A DNA stretch of 64,000 nt from contig NZ_CP040846.1 of NCBI RefSeq assembly GCF_006274605.1, positions 682,001-746,000 of the forward strand, read 5' to 3'. A program made the translations under genes and the position numbers. Below the pieces are notes generated by a model. That model was given only the letters and a program-made list of their open reading frames with translations, did not search any database and was not told the origin of the DNA. Source of the DNA: Thermococcus indicus. Its GTDB lineage: Archaea; Methanobacteriota_B; Thermococci; Thermococcales; Thermococcaceae. Shown here in pieces: positions 1 to 9,208 of this stretch; the stretch's first letter is position 1, and each line of letters begins with the position of its first letter.

Positions 1-251
1 GTGATTATGATGACGTTGCGCCTGTCCTTTATCAGCGTTCCCTCGGTTTCTTCGAGCGGGGTCTTTATGGGGACCTTCTCGATTTCCATGGTCTTCGTCA
101 GCTCGTAGGCCATGTAGCGGCCGAGCTTGACGAGGCCCTTCCTGAAGGCTATCGGCCCGGTTCTCTCGTCCCTGAGCTCCGTCAGTATCTCCATGATGAA
201 GGGGCTGTCCTCAAAGGAGTAAACACCTTCCCAGCGTCCGTCCCTCTTCAT
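1..251 (-). CDS. upp: Uracil phosphoribosyltransferase, N-terminal part
   Basis: Cytosolic pyrimidine salvage enzyme that makes UMP from uracil and PRPP. Only the first 83 codons lie in the window; the gene runs off the left edge, so the PRPP-binding motif is not visible. The N-terminus ([18 protein letters not shown], then [20 protein letters not shown] and RNVIIIT) matches the Thermococcales Upp N-terminus as I remember it. The ATG at 251 is preceded by GGTGAGAG. It lies upstream of the first MATE gene on the same strand with a 69-base gap. The call rests on recognising the N-terminal third. Confidence 0.82.
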   Translation of the reverse strand, partial: MKRDGRWEGVYSFEDSPFIMEILTELRDERTGPIAFRKGLVKLGRYMAYELTKTMEIEKVPIKTPLEETEGTLIKDRRNVIII

Positions 252-320
252 GCTCTCACCGAAACCCCTTCGGTGGGGGGTTTATTAGGCTTCCGTCTGC
301 CAATTCAACCCCATAATGTA

Positions 321-1754
321 TCAGTTTTTTGACTGATCCTCGATGATGCGCATCATCCAGGTGCCGCGCAGGAACCAGGCAAGGGCCACTATCGCCGCTA
401 TGAAGTTGCTCATTCCCATGCCGAAGAACACACCTTTGCTCGTGAAGTCGAAGAGCTCCGCGAGAGGTATCGTGATTCCCAGGACTGTGATGGCCCCTAT
501 GTAACCGAAGGCGTAGCTGAGGGGAATCCTCAGTCCCCAGAGGCGGAATATTCCAAGGGCCATACTCTTCTTGGTATGGCCTGCGGAGCTGAAGGTTCTG
601 TTCACGACTATGAAGATGCCGTTGAAGAATGGCACGGAGATCAGGAAGTACTTGAGAACCACCGCGCTCTCTCTGATGACCGCTGGATCGTTAAGGAAGA
701 ATCGGAATATCTCTACTCGGAAGGCACCTATCACAAGAACCGCGAGGCTCGCTATGGTAAAGTTTATTACCATCGTCCTCTCCGCTATCTTCTTTGCCCT
801 CCCGTAGTTCTCCGCCCCGACGTTCTGGGCTATCATGGTTCCCATCGCCATGCTTATACCCCTCGATATGCCCGTCAGGAAGTTCACAAGGCGGGTGGTT
901 ATGGTGTAGGCCGCGTAGGTAACGTCGCCAAAGCCGAAGATGATTCTCGTGAGTATAACGAAGCCGAAGCTGTTTGCGGACTGGCCTATACTCGAGGGGA
1001 GGCCGACTCTGAAGAGCTTTCCGTAAAATTCGAAGTCCGGCCTGAGGCTTTCGAGGCTCAGGCTTATTCCAACGCGGTCCGTGAAGAGGAGGTAGAGTCC
1101 AATGGCCGCTCCGACGACGTTGGCTATGACGGTCGCCAGCGCCACCCCGGCCACGCCGAGCTCAGGGAAGCCCAGCCAGCCGAAGATGAAGAGGGGGTCC
1201 AGGGCTATGTTTATCAGCACGGTGAGGAGCGTTATCTTGACGGGCGTCTTTGTGTCGCCCGCGGCCCTCATGAGGGCACCAAAGGCCATGAACGCGAAGG
1301 AGAACGGCAGTCCAAGGAAAACTATGGTGGCGTAGGTCAGGGAGTAGGGGTACACGTTCTCGCTCACGCGCATAAAGTGGAGGGCGTAGGGGAGGATCAG
1401 GAGGGCTGTCACAGCCGTCGCGACCGAGAAGAACGTCATGAGTGAGTAGAGCGCCCCCGCGGAGCGGTTGGCCTTGTCGTACTCTTCCGCTCCAATGTAC
1501 TGACCGACGAAGGCGAAGCCAGCGGTTGTGAAGCCCATCCCGAGGGCCATCAAAGTGCCTATTATCGGCCACACGGTTCCGGGGGCGGATAAGGCTTCCC
1601 TGCCGAGCTTCCCCAGCCAGAAGGTGTCCGTTATGTTGTACACCACCTGAACCAGGTTGTTTACTATGAGCGGTCCCGCGAGGATGAGGAGGGTTTTCTC
1701 TATCGGGCCATTCAGTATCTGGTCCCTCATTCTCTGGATTTTCTCGCCCTTCAT
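321..1754 (-). CDS. MATE family multidrug efflux transporter (copy 1)
   Basis: Twelve-helix membrane exporter of the MATE/DinF family, expected to expel organic cations or drugs using an ion gradient. Visible signs are the N-terminal LAGPLIVNNLVQVVYNITDT motif, repeated hydrophobic segments and a length of 477 residues, normal for the family. The C-terminal half repeats the N-terminal fold. It is closely similar to the second MATE gene at 2676-4079, down to the opening MKGE-(K/R)-I-(Q/E)-RMRDQI and closing RIIEDxS. I chose the ATG at 1754 because it aligns with that paralogue; a GTG six bases upstream at 1760 is also possible. The substrate is unknown. Confidence 0.9.
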   Translation of the reverse strand: MKGEKIQRMRDQILNGPIEKTLLILAGPLIVNNLVQVVYNITDTFWLGKLGREALSAPGTVWPIIGTLMALGMGFTTAGFAFVGQYIGAEEYDKANRSAGALYSLMTFFSVATAVTALLILPYALHFMRVSENVYPYSLTYATIVFLGLPFSFAFMAFGALMRAAGDTKTPVKITLLTVLINIALDPLFIFGWLGFPELGVAGVALATVIANVVGAAIGLYLLFTDRVGISLSLESLRPDFEFYGKLFRVGLPSSIGQSANSFGFVILTRIIFGFGDVTYAAYTITTRLVNFLTGISRGISMAMGTMIAQNVGAENYGRAKKIAERTMVINFTIASLAVLVIGAFRVEIFRFFLNDPAVIRESAVVLKYFLISVPFFNGIFIVVNRTFSSAGHTKKSMALGIFRLWGLRIPLSYAFGYIGAITVLGITIPLAELFDFTSKGVFFGMGMSNFIAAIVALAWFLRGTWMMRIIEDQSKN

Positions 1755-1793
1755 CTTCACTCAGACCGCAATCGAAACGCTGCTATAAAAGGT

Positions 1794-2642
1794 TTATGAT
1801 TTTTCCTGGCCGCAGATTGTCCTCAAAAACGTCCTCAGGAAGTCAAGCCCACCCCCATGGTTGACCACTCCCGGATGAACCGAGAGGTAGAAAGGAATCC
1901 CCTCCTCAGATGCTTTCCTGTAGTCATGGAGGGCGACGGACAGTCTGTCGTCCACCTGGTTCTCACCTATGTACCACGTGTACTCACGGTTCCATATCCT
2001 CTGCCGGGTTCCGTTGGGGAGTATGAGCCAGTTGGGCATGACAACGGTGAGGTTGTGCTCCAGAATGGCCCGGAGGGATTCGTTGTTGAGCGCCCACGCG
2101 GGCGGGAGAAAAAGGGTGAGGTTGCCGAACCCGAGGGAGCTCAACAGTGCTGTGGCGTTGTCAAGCTTCTCGTTCGCCGTCTCGTAGGAGCAGTTGAACT
2201 CGTGGTAGGTGTGCCCGTAGCCGTGGAGCTCCACCCTGTAGCCCCTCCGCTGAAGTTCATGGAGATAGTTCACAAAATCTGGGTGGTCCAGGAGGCTCCA
2301 CTCGTCCCCGTAGTGGGTGGTGTCAAAGACCGGAATCACGAAAAGAACCGTCCTGTTGGAGTAGTTGTACTCATCGAGAACCGCTATAATCTGCCTGATG
2401 TCATCGAAGTAGTATGGGGTAACGTCGTGGACGAGGATTAATGGCCGCTCGTTGTGGGTTTTCCGTTCCTCTTTTCCGACCGTGATTCCCGAGGTGCTCT
2501 CGCTTTGGTTTGTGCTGTGGGAAAATCCCCCGTCCCGGGGTAGGGTGTACGGAGCGTTATGGGCGATGCTTCCGGCTATAACCGTCAGAACGGCCAGGAT
2601 GATGAGCATGAGGGCGAGGTGCCTGGTCCCCAAGGGGTTCAC
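1794..2642 (-). CDS. DUF2334 polysaccharide deacetylase-like protein, membrane anchored
   Basis: A 282-residue protein with one hydrophobic N-terminal segment (about residues 9-27), a polar Ser/Thr linker and a NodB-like domain from about residue 66. The HDVTP motif at 72-76 and the later ELHGYGHTYHEF segment supply the Asp and His residues expected of DUF2334 deacetylase-like enzymes. It probably sits on the outer face of the membrane and acts on glycans, but no substrate can be read from sequence. The start is a GTG at 2642; a later in-frame Met inside the hydrophobic segment is less likely. It lies between two MATE paralogues on the same strand, 39 and 33 bases from its neighbours, so co-transcription is plausible. 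Confidence 0.75.
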   Translation of the reverse strand: MNPLGTRHLALMLIILAVLTVIAGSIAHNAPYTLPRDGGFSHSTNQSESTSGITVGKEERKTHNERPLILVHDVTPYYFDDIRQIIAVLDEYNYSNRTVLFVIPVFDTTHYGDEWSLLDHPDFVNYLHELQRRGYRVELHGYGHTYHEFNCSYETANEKLDNATALLSSLGFGNLTLFLPPAWALNNESLRAILEHNLTVVMPNWLILPNGTRQRIWNREYTWYIGENQVDDRLSVALHDYRKASEEGIPFYLSVHPGVVNHGGGLDFLRTFLRTICGQEKS

Positions 2643-2675
2643 CGGGTGATACTCTGCACCCGAATAATAAAAAGT

Positions 2676-4079
2676 TTACTGTCCGGGGGAGTGGTCCTCG
2701 ATGATGCGGCTCATCCAGCTCCCGGTCAGGAACCAGGCGAGCGCAACAACCGCGCCGAGAACGTTGCTCAGACCCATCCCCAGCCACATTCCGGCGGTGT
2801 CCTTCATGAGGATTCCAAGGCCGTAGCTGAGGGGAAGCCTCAGCCCCCAGAGGCGGAGCATGCTCAGCACCATGCTCTTCTTGGTGTGTCCTGAACTCTG
2901 GAAGACGTTGTTTACCGCCGAGAATATGCCGAAGAAGGGCAGCGATGCGGAGAAGTACTTGACGACCTTCGCACTCTCCGTTATTATCGCGGGGTCGTTG
3001 ATGAAGAAGCTGAATATCTCGACGCGGAAGAGGGCGAAGAGGAGCGTCCCAACGCTCAGGATGGCAAAGTTTATCGCCATCGTCCTCTCGGCTATGGTTT
3101 TGGCCCTGTCGTAGAGCTTCGCACCGACAGTCTGGCCGACCATCGTGCCCATGGCCATGCTTATTCCGTCCGAGAAGGCGAACATGAAGTTGGTGAGCCT
3201 GTTGGTTATCGAATACGTCGCAAAGGCCACGTCGGCGTCTCCGAACTGGCCGCCCAGGGTGAAGATTATCCTGGTGAGTATGACGAAGCCGAGGGCGGTG
3301 GTTGAGGAGCCTATACTGGATGGTATGCCCACGCGGAAGATGCGCTTGTAGAACTCCGGGTCCGGCTTGAGACTCTCACGGGTGAGGTGTATGCCAACCC
3401 TCCCCGTGAAGAGGAGGTATCCACCAACGAGGGAGCCAAGGCTGTTGGAGAGCATCGTGGCTACGGCAGCACCGACGACTCCCAGCTCCGGAAAGCCCGC
3501 CCAGCCGAAGATGAAGAACGGATCCAGGACCAGGTTGAGAAGCACGGTGGCTATGTTTATCTTGACGGGCGTTTTGGTGTCGCCTATAGCCCTTAGGAGG
3601 AAGTTGAAGGCGAAGAGGGTGAAGGAAAAAGGTATTCCCGCGAATATGACGCGGGTGTAGTCGAGGGCGTAGGGATAGACTGTATCGCTCACGTTCATAA
3701 ACCCGAGGAGGTACGGGGCGGAGACCACGCCGAATACCCCAACCCCAATCGCGAAGAGCATCATGAGGGAGTAGAGCGCTCCAGCGGCACGGTTGGCCTT
3801 GTCGTACTCCTTTGCCCCTACGTACTGGCTGACGAAGGCAAAGCCTGCCGTTGCGAAGCCCATCCCCAGTGCCATGAAAAACCACACCAGAGGCCACGCC
3901 GTTCCAGGTGCTGCAAGCTCCTCCCTTCCGAGCTTACCCAGCCAGAACGTGTCGGTGAGATTGTACAGTACCTGAACGAGCTGGTTTACGATTAGCGGAT
4001 AGGCTAGCAGGATGAGCGTTTTAACTATCGGTCCGCTAACTATCTGGTCCCGCATCCTCTCTATCCTTTCGCCCTTCAT
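2676..4079 (-). CDS. MATE family multidrug efflux transporter (copy 2)
   Basis: Second MATE exporter, 467 residues and about twelve membrane helices. It opens with MKGERIERMRDQIVSGPIV and carries the family motif LAYPLIVNQLVQVLYNLTDT. It is clearly a paralogue of the gene at 321-1754. The ATG at 4079 follows a TATA-like stretch (tataaaaagtttattg on the plus strand, 4101-4116) in the upstream gap. The pair flanks a DUF2334 deacetylase-like gene, so the three may form one transcription unit. The substrate cannot be inferred. Confidence 0.9.
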   Translation of the reverse strand: MKGERIERMRDQIVSGPIVKTLILLAYPLIVNQLVQVLYNLTDTFWLGKLGREELAAPGTAWPLVWFFMALGMGFATAGFAFVSQYVGAKEYDKANRAAGALYSLMMLFAIGVGVFGVVSAPYLLGFMNVSDTVYPYALDYTRVIFAGIPFSFTLFAFNFLLRAIGDTKTPVKINIATVLLNLVLDPFFIFGWAGFPELGVVGAAVATMLSNSLGSLVGGYLLFTGRVGIHLTRESLKPDPEFYKRIFRVGIPSSIGSSTTALGFVILTRIIFTLGGQFGDADVAFATYSITNRLTNFMFAFSDGISMAMGTMVGQTVGAKLYDRAKTIAERTMAINFAILSVGTLLFALFRVEIFSFFINDPAIITESAKVVKYFSASLPFFGIFSAVNNVFQSSGHTKKSMVLSMLRLWGLRLPLSYGLGILMKDTAGMWLGMGLSNVLGAVVALAWFLTGSWMSRIIEDHSPGQ

Positions 4080-4212
4080 TGAGATGGCTATCGAAACGTT
4101 GGTATAAAAAGTTTATTGTGGATAAAAGAGCCAGCCCATGGAAGAACGGCGATATCCGGATTCAGAAAACGTCTACCAAAAACGAATAGATAGAAAAGAG
4201 GGGTGGAAGGCT

Positions 4213-6564
4213 TCACTCGCGGAGGGCCTTCCTGGCGGCCTCAAGCCTGAGCCTGGCCTCTTCCCTGGCGACGGTCTTCCTGACGAGCTCGACGGCGTCC
4301 GGGTTGGCGCTGACGCTGTCGATGCCGAGCCTGACGAGGAGCTTGACCATCCTCGGGTCGCTGCCGGCCTGGCCGCAGATGCTGGTCTCGACGCCGTGCT
4401 TCTTGCAGACCTTGATGACGTTCTCGATGAGCTTGAGAACGGCCGGGTGCTTCTCGTCGTAGAGCTTGAAGACGCGCTCGTTGTCCCTGTCGATGGCGAG
4501 GGTGTACTGGGTGAGGTCGTTGGTACCGAAGCTGACGAAGTCAAGGCCCTCCTTGATGAGGTCTTCGATGATGAGGGCGCTGGCCGGGGTCTCGATCATG
4601 ACGCCCCACTCGACGTCCTTGTGCGGAACGAGGCCGACCTCAAGGGCGATCTCCTTGGCCTTCCTGACCTGCTCCGGGTGGCTGACGAGCGGGAGCATGA
4701 CGCCGATGTTGTCGTAGCCCTCGTCGACGAGCCTCTTGATGGCCTTGAACTCGGCCCTGAGGAGCTCCGGCTGGTCGAGACCGCGCCTGATTCCTCTCCA
4801 GCCGAGCATCGGGTTCCTCTCGTCCGGCTCCTCCTCTCCGCCCGGAAGCTCGCGGAACTCGTTGGTCGGAGCGTCGAGGGTCCTGTACCAGACGCGCCTC
4901 GGGTAGAAGGCCTCGACGACGGTCCTGATGCCCTCGACGAGCTTCTCGACGAGCTCCTCCTCCTTGCCCTCCCTGATGAACTTGATCGGGTGGGCACCGA
5001 TGCCGAGGATCATGTGCTCGGCCCTGAGGAGACCGACACCGTCGGCGCCGGTGGCGGCGGCGCGCTCAGCGACCTCCGGCATGGAGACGTTGACCTTGAC
5101 CTCGGTGGCGGTGACGAGCGGGGCACCAGCAACGACGACCTGGCCTCCAGCCTTCTCTTCCTCCTCCTTCTTGACGAGGCTCTTGACTATGCCCTCGTAG
5201 ACGACACCCCTGGTACCGTCGACGGTGACGAGCATGCCGTCCTTGAGGAGCTTGGTGGCCTCCTTGGTACCGACGACGGCCGGGATGCCGAGCTCACGGC
5301 TGACGATGGCGGCGTGGCAGGTTCTTCCGCCCTCATCGGTGACTATAGCGGAGGCCCTCTTCATGGCCGGGACCATGTCCGGGTTGGTCATGGTGGTGAC
5401 GAGGACGTCGCCCTCCTTGACCTTGTCGATCTCGCTCGCCTCGAATATGACGACAACCTTACCGGCACCAACGCCGGGTGAAGCTCCAAGACCCTTGAGA
5501 AGGACGTTCATCTCCTCGGTCATCTCAGCCTCCTCCGTTTTAACCTCATCCTTAAGGGTGGTGATCGGCCTGGACTGGACGATGTAGAGCTTGCCGTCGT
5601 CCTTGTCGTAGGCCCACTCGATGTCCTGCGGCCAGCCGTAGTGCTCCTCGATCTTGGCACCGATCTTGGCGACCTCGATGATCTGCTCCTCGGTGAGAAC
5701 CTGCTTCTCAACCCACTCGGGGCCGAGGTGGTCGGCGACCTTGACGTAAACGGTGCCCTTGCCGGTCTCCGGGTTGCGGACGACCATGACTTCCTTCTTG
5801 GCGATGTACTTCTCCTTTATCTTCCAGGTGCCCTTCTCGACGATGTACTCGTCCGGGGAAACGCTGCCGCTGACGACGGCCTCACCGAGGCCCCAGGCGG
5901 CGTTTATCATTATCTCGCTCCTGTCGTTGGTGACCGGGTTGGCGGTGAACATAACACCGCTGGTCTCGCTGTTGACCATCTTCTGGACGACGGCGCTGAG
6001 GTAAACCTTGCTGTGGTCGAAGCCCTGCTTGGCCCTGTAGAAGGTGGCCCTGGCGGTCCAGAGGCTGGCCCAGCACTTCTTGACCTTGTCTATAACGTCA
6101 TCAACGCCGTAGACGTCGAGGTAGGTCTCCTGCTGGCCGGCGAAGGAAGCCTCCGGGAGGTCCTCGGCGGTAGCGGAGCTCCTAACGGCGACGTAAACGG
6201 CGTCCTTGTTGTACCTGGCGCTGAGCTTCTTGTAGGCGTCCTCAATCTCCTGGGCGATCTCGGGGAGCATCGGGAGCTCGATTATCTTCTGCCTGATCTT
6301 GGCGGTGTTCTCCTGGAGCTGTTTGCTGTCATCGACGTTGGTCTCGGCGATGACGCCCATAATCCAGTCCTGGAGAACGGTACCGTCCTCAAGCTTAACG
6401 TTCTCGACGAAGTACTTGTAGGCCTCGGCGGTAACACAGAATCCGGGCGGGACGGGTATTCCCGCGTTGGTCATTTCTCCGAGGTTGGCACCCTTTCCAC
6501 CGACGAGGGGAACGTCGGTCTTCCTGAGGTCCTCAAACCATCTTATAAACTTGTATTCGCTCAT
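4213..6564 (-). CDS. ppsA: Phosphoenolpyruvate synthase
   Basis: Pyruvate, water dikinase (783 residues), the cytosolic enzyme that interconverts pyruvate + ATP and PEP + AMP + Pi. It is the gluconeogenic entry point and may also work in the glycolytic direction in Thermococcales. Three domains are visible: an N-terminal ATP-binding domain (LVGGKGANLGEM near residues 20-31), the swivelling phosphohistidine domain with GGRTCHA (His417), and a C-terminal PEP-binding TIM barrel with the catalytic Cys730 in SICGQAGSD. The ATG at 6564 has GGAGGG upstream. The promoter appears as TTTTAAATATG on the minus strand near 6613-6623. High GC3 produces long spurious antisense ORFs here. Confidence 0.97.
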   Translation of the reverse strand: MSEYKFIRWFEDLRKTDVPLVGGKGANLGEMTNAGIPVPPGFCVTAEAYKYFVENVKLEDGTVLQDWIMGVIAETNVDDSKQLQENTAKIRQKIIELPMLPEIAQEIEDAYKKLSARYNKDAVYVAVRSSATAEDLPEASFAGQQETYLDVYGVDDVIDKVKKCWASLWTARATFYRAKQGFDHSKVYLSAVVQKMVNSETSGVMFTANPVTNDRSEIMINAAWGLGEAVVSGSVSPDEYIVEKGTWKIKEKYIAKKEVMVVRNPETGKGTVYVKVADHLGPEWVEKQVLTEEQIIEVAKIGAKIEEHYGWPQDIEWAYDKDDGKLYIVQSRPITTLKDEVKTEEAEMTEEMNVLLKGLGASPGVGAGKVVVIFEASEIDKVKEGDVLVTTMTNPDMVPAMKRASAIVTDEGGRTCHAAIVSRELGIPAVVGTKEATKLLKDGMLVTVDGTRGVVYEGIVKSLVKKEEEEKAGGQVVVAGAPLVTATEVKVNVSMPEVAERAAATGADGVGLLRAEHMILGIGAHPIKFIREGKEEELVEKLVEGIRTVVEAFYPRRVWYRTLDAPTNEFRELPGGEEEPDERNPMLGWRGIRRGLDQPELLRAEFKAIKRLVDEGYDNIGVMLPLVSHPEQVRKAKEIALEVGLVPHKDVEWGVMIETPASALIIEDLIKEGLDFVSFGTNDLTQYTLAIDRDNERVFKLYDEKHPAVLKLIENVIKVCKKHGVETSICGQAGSDPRMVKLLVRLGIDSVSANPDAVELVRKTVAREEARLRLEAARKALRE

Positions 6565-6698
6565 GCGAATCCCTCCACAATCGTTTACTGCGGGTGATAT
6601 ATCGAAGGTTCATATTTAAAATTAACTATCCAGAGGTGTTCTCCAGCGTACAGGAATGAAAGGGAAAGCTAATGTGTCCATCGGCGCTTTAAGGTACC

Positions 6699-8108
6699 CT
6701 AATTCTCCTTTCTGGCGTATATCTTGAACTTTCCGTTGTAGAACTCCATGGCGAGGTCATAGTTTCCGCTCTCCTCGATGTTTAGATGGTCAGTCGGCTC
6801 CTTCAGTATAATGATGTCGTAGTACCCCCTGAAGATTTTGTCCCGGACGCTCTTCCTGTCGAGCAGCATATCCACGGCGGCGTGGGGATAGTAAAAGCCC
6901 GCCACCGTGTACATGTCCGGTGAGACGAGGATTCTTTCCCCATCGTAGTTTGTCACTGCGTAGCCCATGACCTCAGACTTGTATCTCCCGAACTCGTTCC
7001 ACGTCTCCTTCAGCCCCGCCGCCCGGACAGCTACGGGCACCGTTAGTATCAGCGCAAGGATGAGGACGACAAGGGCCGTGTGGCCTGCCCCGATTCTCCT
7101 TCCTGTTCTCTCAGAGATTGCAGTAATGTGGTCAGCGGCCAGCCACACTCCCTCCGCCGCCAGTATCCCAATCGCAGGCGAGAGGAACGTTATGAAGCGC
7201 GTCTCCTTGTGGGTGACGGTAAGTATTCCCATGAGCCCCACGAGAAGCCAGCTTATGAGCAGCCAGCCTTCGTCATCCTTTTTGAGCCTGATGAAGCCCA
7301 GGACTGCGAGTGCAGGGAGCAGAAGGCCAACGTCCTCACGGAGCAGGTGCAGGTAGTCCGAAACCGAAACGGGCCTGTCGAGCGTCACCACCCTCGATGC
7401 CACGCTGAACGGTCTGAAGGGACCGCCGTAGTGCAGGTGCCCCATGTAAAGCCATGGGGCGAGGGTGAGGCCGAGGAGGGTGAAGCCGACCCAGTACTCC
7501 CTCTTCTTGACCCATCCCCAGTGGTCCGTGAGCCACAGATACGCTATGAATACTCCGAGTATGGAAAGCCCGGTGTAGCGGGTCAGGATGGCGAGGCCCG
7601 CGGATACGAAGGACATGTATATCCTGTGGGGAGCGCCCCGCTTTCTGCCCGTGTAGAGCAGATAGACCGCCAGGGTGTAGAAGAATGTAAATTCGCTGTG
7701 CACGAGCTCCCTGGTTGCCATGGTGAACGCCAGGGGGTTGAAGATGTAGAACAGACTCGCGGCGATGCCTTTGAAGGGGTTCCCGAACATCTCCACCGCG
7801 AGCAGATAGGTTAGAGCGGCGGTTAATGCGAAGAACAGCATCGAGACCGTCCGGGCAGCGGTGAGCTGTGAGTACGGCTCATGGATGGAGCGGTATGGGA
7901 TAGAGAGGGTGTACGGGTAGAGCGGCGGCCGGTACATCATGTAGACCCCCTGGTAGGTGAAGTCCGTGATGTCCTCCGCGAGGTTCCTTGCGATGTCTAT
8001 GTAAAGCGCGCCGTCGTATGTTACGGTGTTTGACGGGGGCATCGTCAGCAGGCTGACGCACAGGGCCAGGAGGAATGGAACCAGGAATATCAGTGACTTC
8101 TTTTCCAT
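6699..8108 (-). CDS. ArnT/PMT-like membrane glycosyltransferase (GT-C fold)
   Basis: Polytopic membrane protein of 469 residues resembling lipid-phosphate-sugar dependent glycosyltransferases of the GT-C class. The first extracellular loop carries YDGALYIDIARNL, in the position of the catalytic Asp of this class, followed by MMYRPPLYPYTL. About ten to twelve hydrophobic segments follow, then a soluble C-terminal tail. It is expected to transfer a sugar from a dolichol carrier on the outer face of the membrane. It is the last gene of a four-gene overlapping operon; its ATG lies 19 bases inside the preceding gene, which indicates translational coupling. The sugar and acceptor are unknown. Confidence 0.75.
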   Translation of the reverse strand: MEKKSLIFLVPFLLALCVSLLTMPPSNTVTYDGALYIDIARNLAEDITDFTYQGVYMMYRPPLYPYTLSIPYRSIHEPYSQLTAARTVSMLFFALTAALTYLLAVEMFGNPFKGIAASLFYIFNPLAFTMATRELVHSEFTFFYTLAVYLLYTGRKRGAPHRIYMSFVSAGLAILTRYTGLSILGVFIAYLWLTDHWGWVKKREYWVGFTLLGLTLAPWLYMGHLHYGGPFRPFSVASRVVTLDRPVSVSDYLHLLREDVGLLLPALAVLGFIRLKKDDEGWLLISWLLVGLMGILTVTHKETRFITFLSPAIGILAAEGVWLAADHITAISERTGRRIGAGHTALVVLILALILTVPVAVRAAGLKETWNEFGRYKSEVMGYAVTNYDGERILVSPDMYTVAGFYYPHAAVDMLLDRKSVRDKIFRGYYDIIILKEPTDHLNIEESGNYDLAMEFYNGKFKIYARKEN

Positions 8109-9208
8109 ACGTCCACCTCCACCGACAGGTACGCCAGGAAAGCCATGGCTGAGAGGAAGAACGCGTCCACCCCAATCGGGACCATCAGGGTCATGAGGGT
8201 CACCGACAGGACCGCGGTTGGTCTTCTCCTCTCCGCGTCCGCGAGTGCCATCCCCAGGAAGGCCCCCTCAATCAGTCCAAGGAGCCCGAAATCGTAGGCG
8301 GGCTGGCCGAAAAGCGTGTACGTGTACCCGACGTCCCGTCCAAAGAGGGAGCCGACGTAGCCCTTGGGATCGGTTGAGAACAGTATTCCCCTCTTCCCCC
8401 AGGGCATTCCGAGGTGAAAGAGCCTTTCGTAAACCGTGTACGTCACACCGGGTCTGTAGAGGAGGGTCTCAAAGAACCCCAGGCTCCATCCGGGATACGT
8501 CCGGACGGTGGTGTAGTACCTTATCACAAACACCGCGAGGAGGGTTAGGAGCACGGCCCCGATTATGAAGTAGCTCCTCTTCTGGATACCCGTCTTTGGA
8601 TTCCCCTGCTGCACCATCCGCAGGAAATAGGCCAACGCTACCGCCAGCCCTATCGTCCGGAAGGTCGAGACCGCCGCTATCGCCTCCCCAAGGAGGAACA
8701 TCCTGAAGTCCGGCTTCAGGGACAGCACAACAACCGTGAAGTAACCCGCCGCCAGGTAGAACAGCCTGAAAACGGAGTACCTTGCCTCGGGCCTGAGAAT
8801 GGGCACGGCCCCCGCTGCTATAGGTATTATAAAGAGCACGAGCACGACGAAGGTCAGGATGATCCGGAGCTCCCTGCGGGCGTTCTCGGGGTTACTCTCA
8901 ACGCCGCGCGCTTCGTAGTGTATAATCACCTCTGTGGCTCCGATTATAGCTATTGCCAGGATGAGGCCCCACCACCCAAGGAGGGACAGAACGACAACCA
9001 GCACTGCCAGGTAAAGCTTGGTCTTGTAATCATCCCCAAGCTTTCCGCTCAGGCGATACGAAACCGCGATAGCCCCGAGAAACGTCAGTGCGTATGCCAG
9101 GGGTGCCGCCTCAGGCCCGGGTGTGAGGTCTGAGTACACGGTTTTTGAAATCAGGGCCGTGATGAGGTAAAGAATGGCCGACGCCCAGAAGACGGTGCTG
9201 AGCCTCAT
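8090..9208 (-). CDS. Polytopic membrane protein, oligosaccharide polymerase-like
   Basis: A 372-residue protein with about ten hydrophobic segments and no soluble domain. It is distantly similar to the next upstream product (9205-10209), especially over the region GYVGSLFGRDVGYTYTLFG and the following GLLGLIEGAFLGM. The helix pattern and a large central extracellular loop resemble archaeal O-antigen/oligosaccharide repeat-unit polymerases, but no diagnostic motif is visible, so this is an inference. The start at 9208 gives a 4-base ATGA overlap with the upstream gene; the longer reading from 9247 would overlap it by 43 bases and is less likely. It sits next to a GT-C glycosyltransferase. Confidence 0.55.
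   Translation of the reverse strand: MRLSTVFWASAILYLITALISKTVYSDLTPGPEAAPLAYALTFLGAIAVSYRLSGKLGDDYKTKLYLAVLVVVLSLLGWWGLILAIAIIGATEVIIHYEARGVESNPENARRELRIILTFVVLVLFIIPIAAGAVPILRPEARYSVFRLFYLAAGYFTVVVLSLKPDFRMFLLGEAIAAVSTFRTIGLAVALAYFLRMVQQGNPKTGIQKRSYFIIGAVLLTLLAVFVIRYYTTVRTYPGWSLGFFETLLYRPGVTYTVYERLFHLGMPWGKRGILFSTDPKGYVGSLFGRDVGYTYTLFGQPAYDFGLLGLIEGAFLGMALADAERRRPTAVLSVTLMTLMVPIGVDAFFLSAMAFLAYLSVEVDVWKRSH

Noticed and set aside
4138-5481. 447-codon open frame antisense to ppsA
   Set aside because: It is a shadow of the GC-rich codon pattern of ppsA: the translation is dominated by Asp, Glu, Leu, Val and Gly, has no family motif, and ppsA on the other strand is certain.
5641-6597. 318-codon plus-strand frame over the 5' part of ppsA
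   Set aside because: Same antisense artefact; low-complexity Leu/Val/Asp/Gly content and no ribosome site.
6594-6599. GTGATA half-site in the ppsA leader as a glycolytic motif
   Set aside because: The other half (GTAAAC) fits poorly, and for a gluconeogenic gene the site would be expected upstream of TATA.
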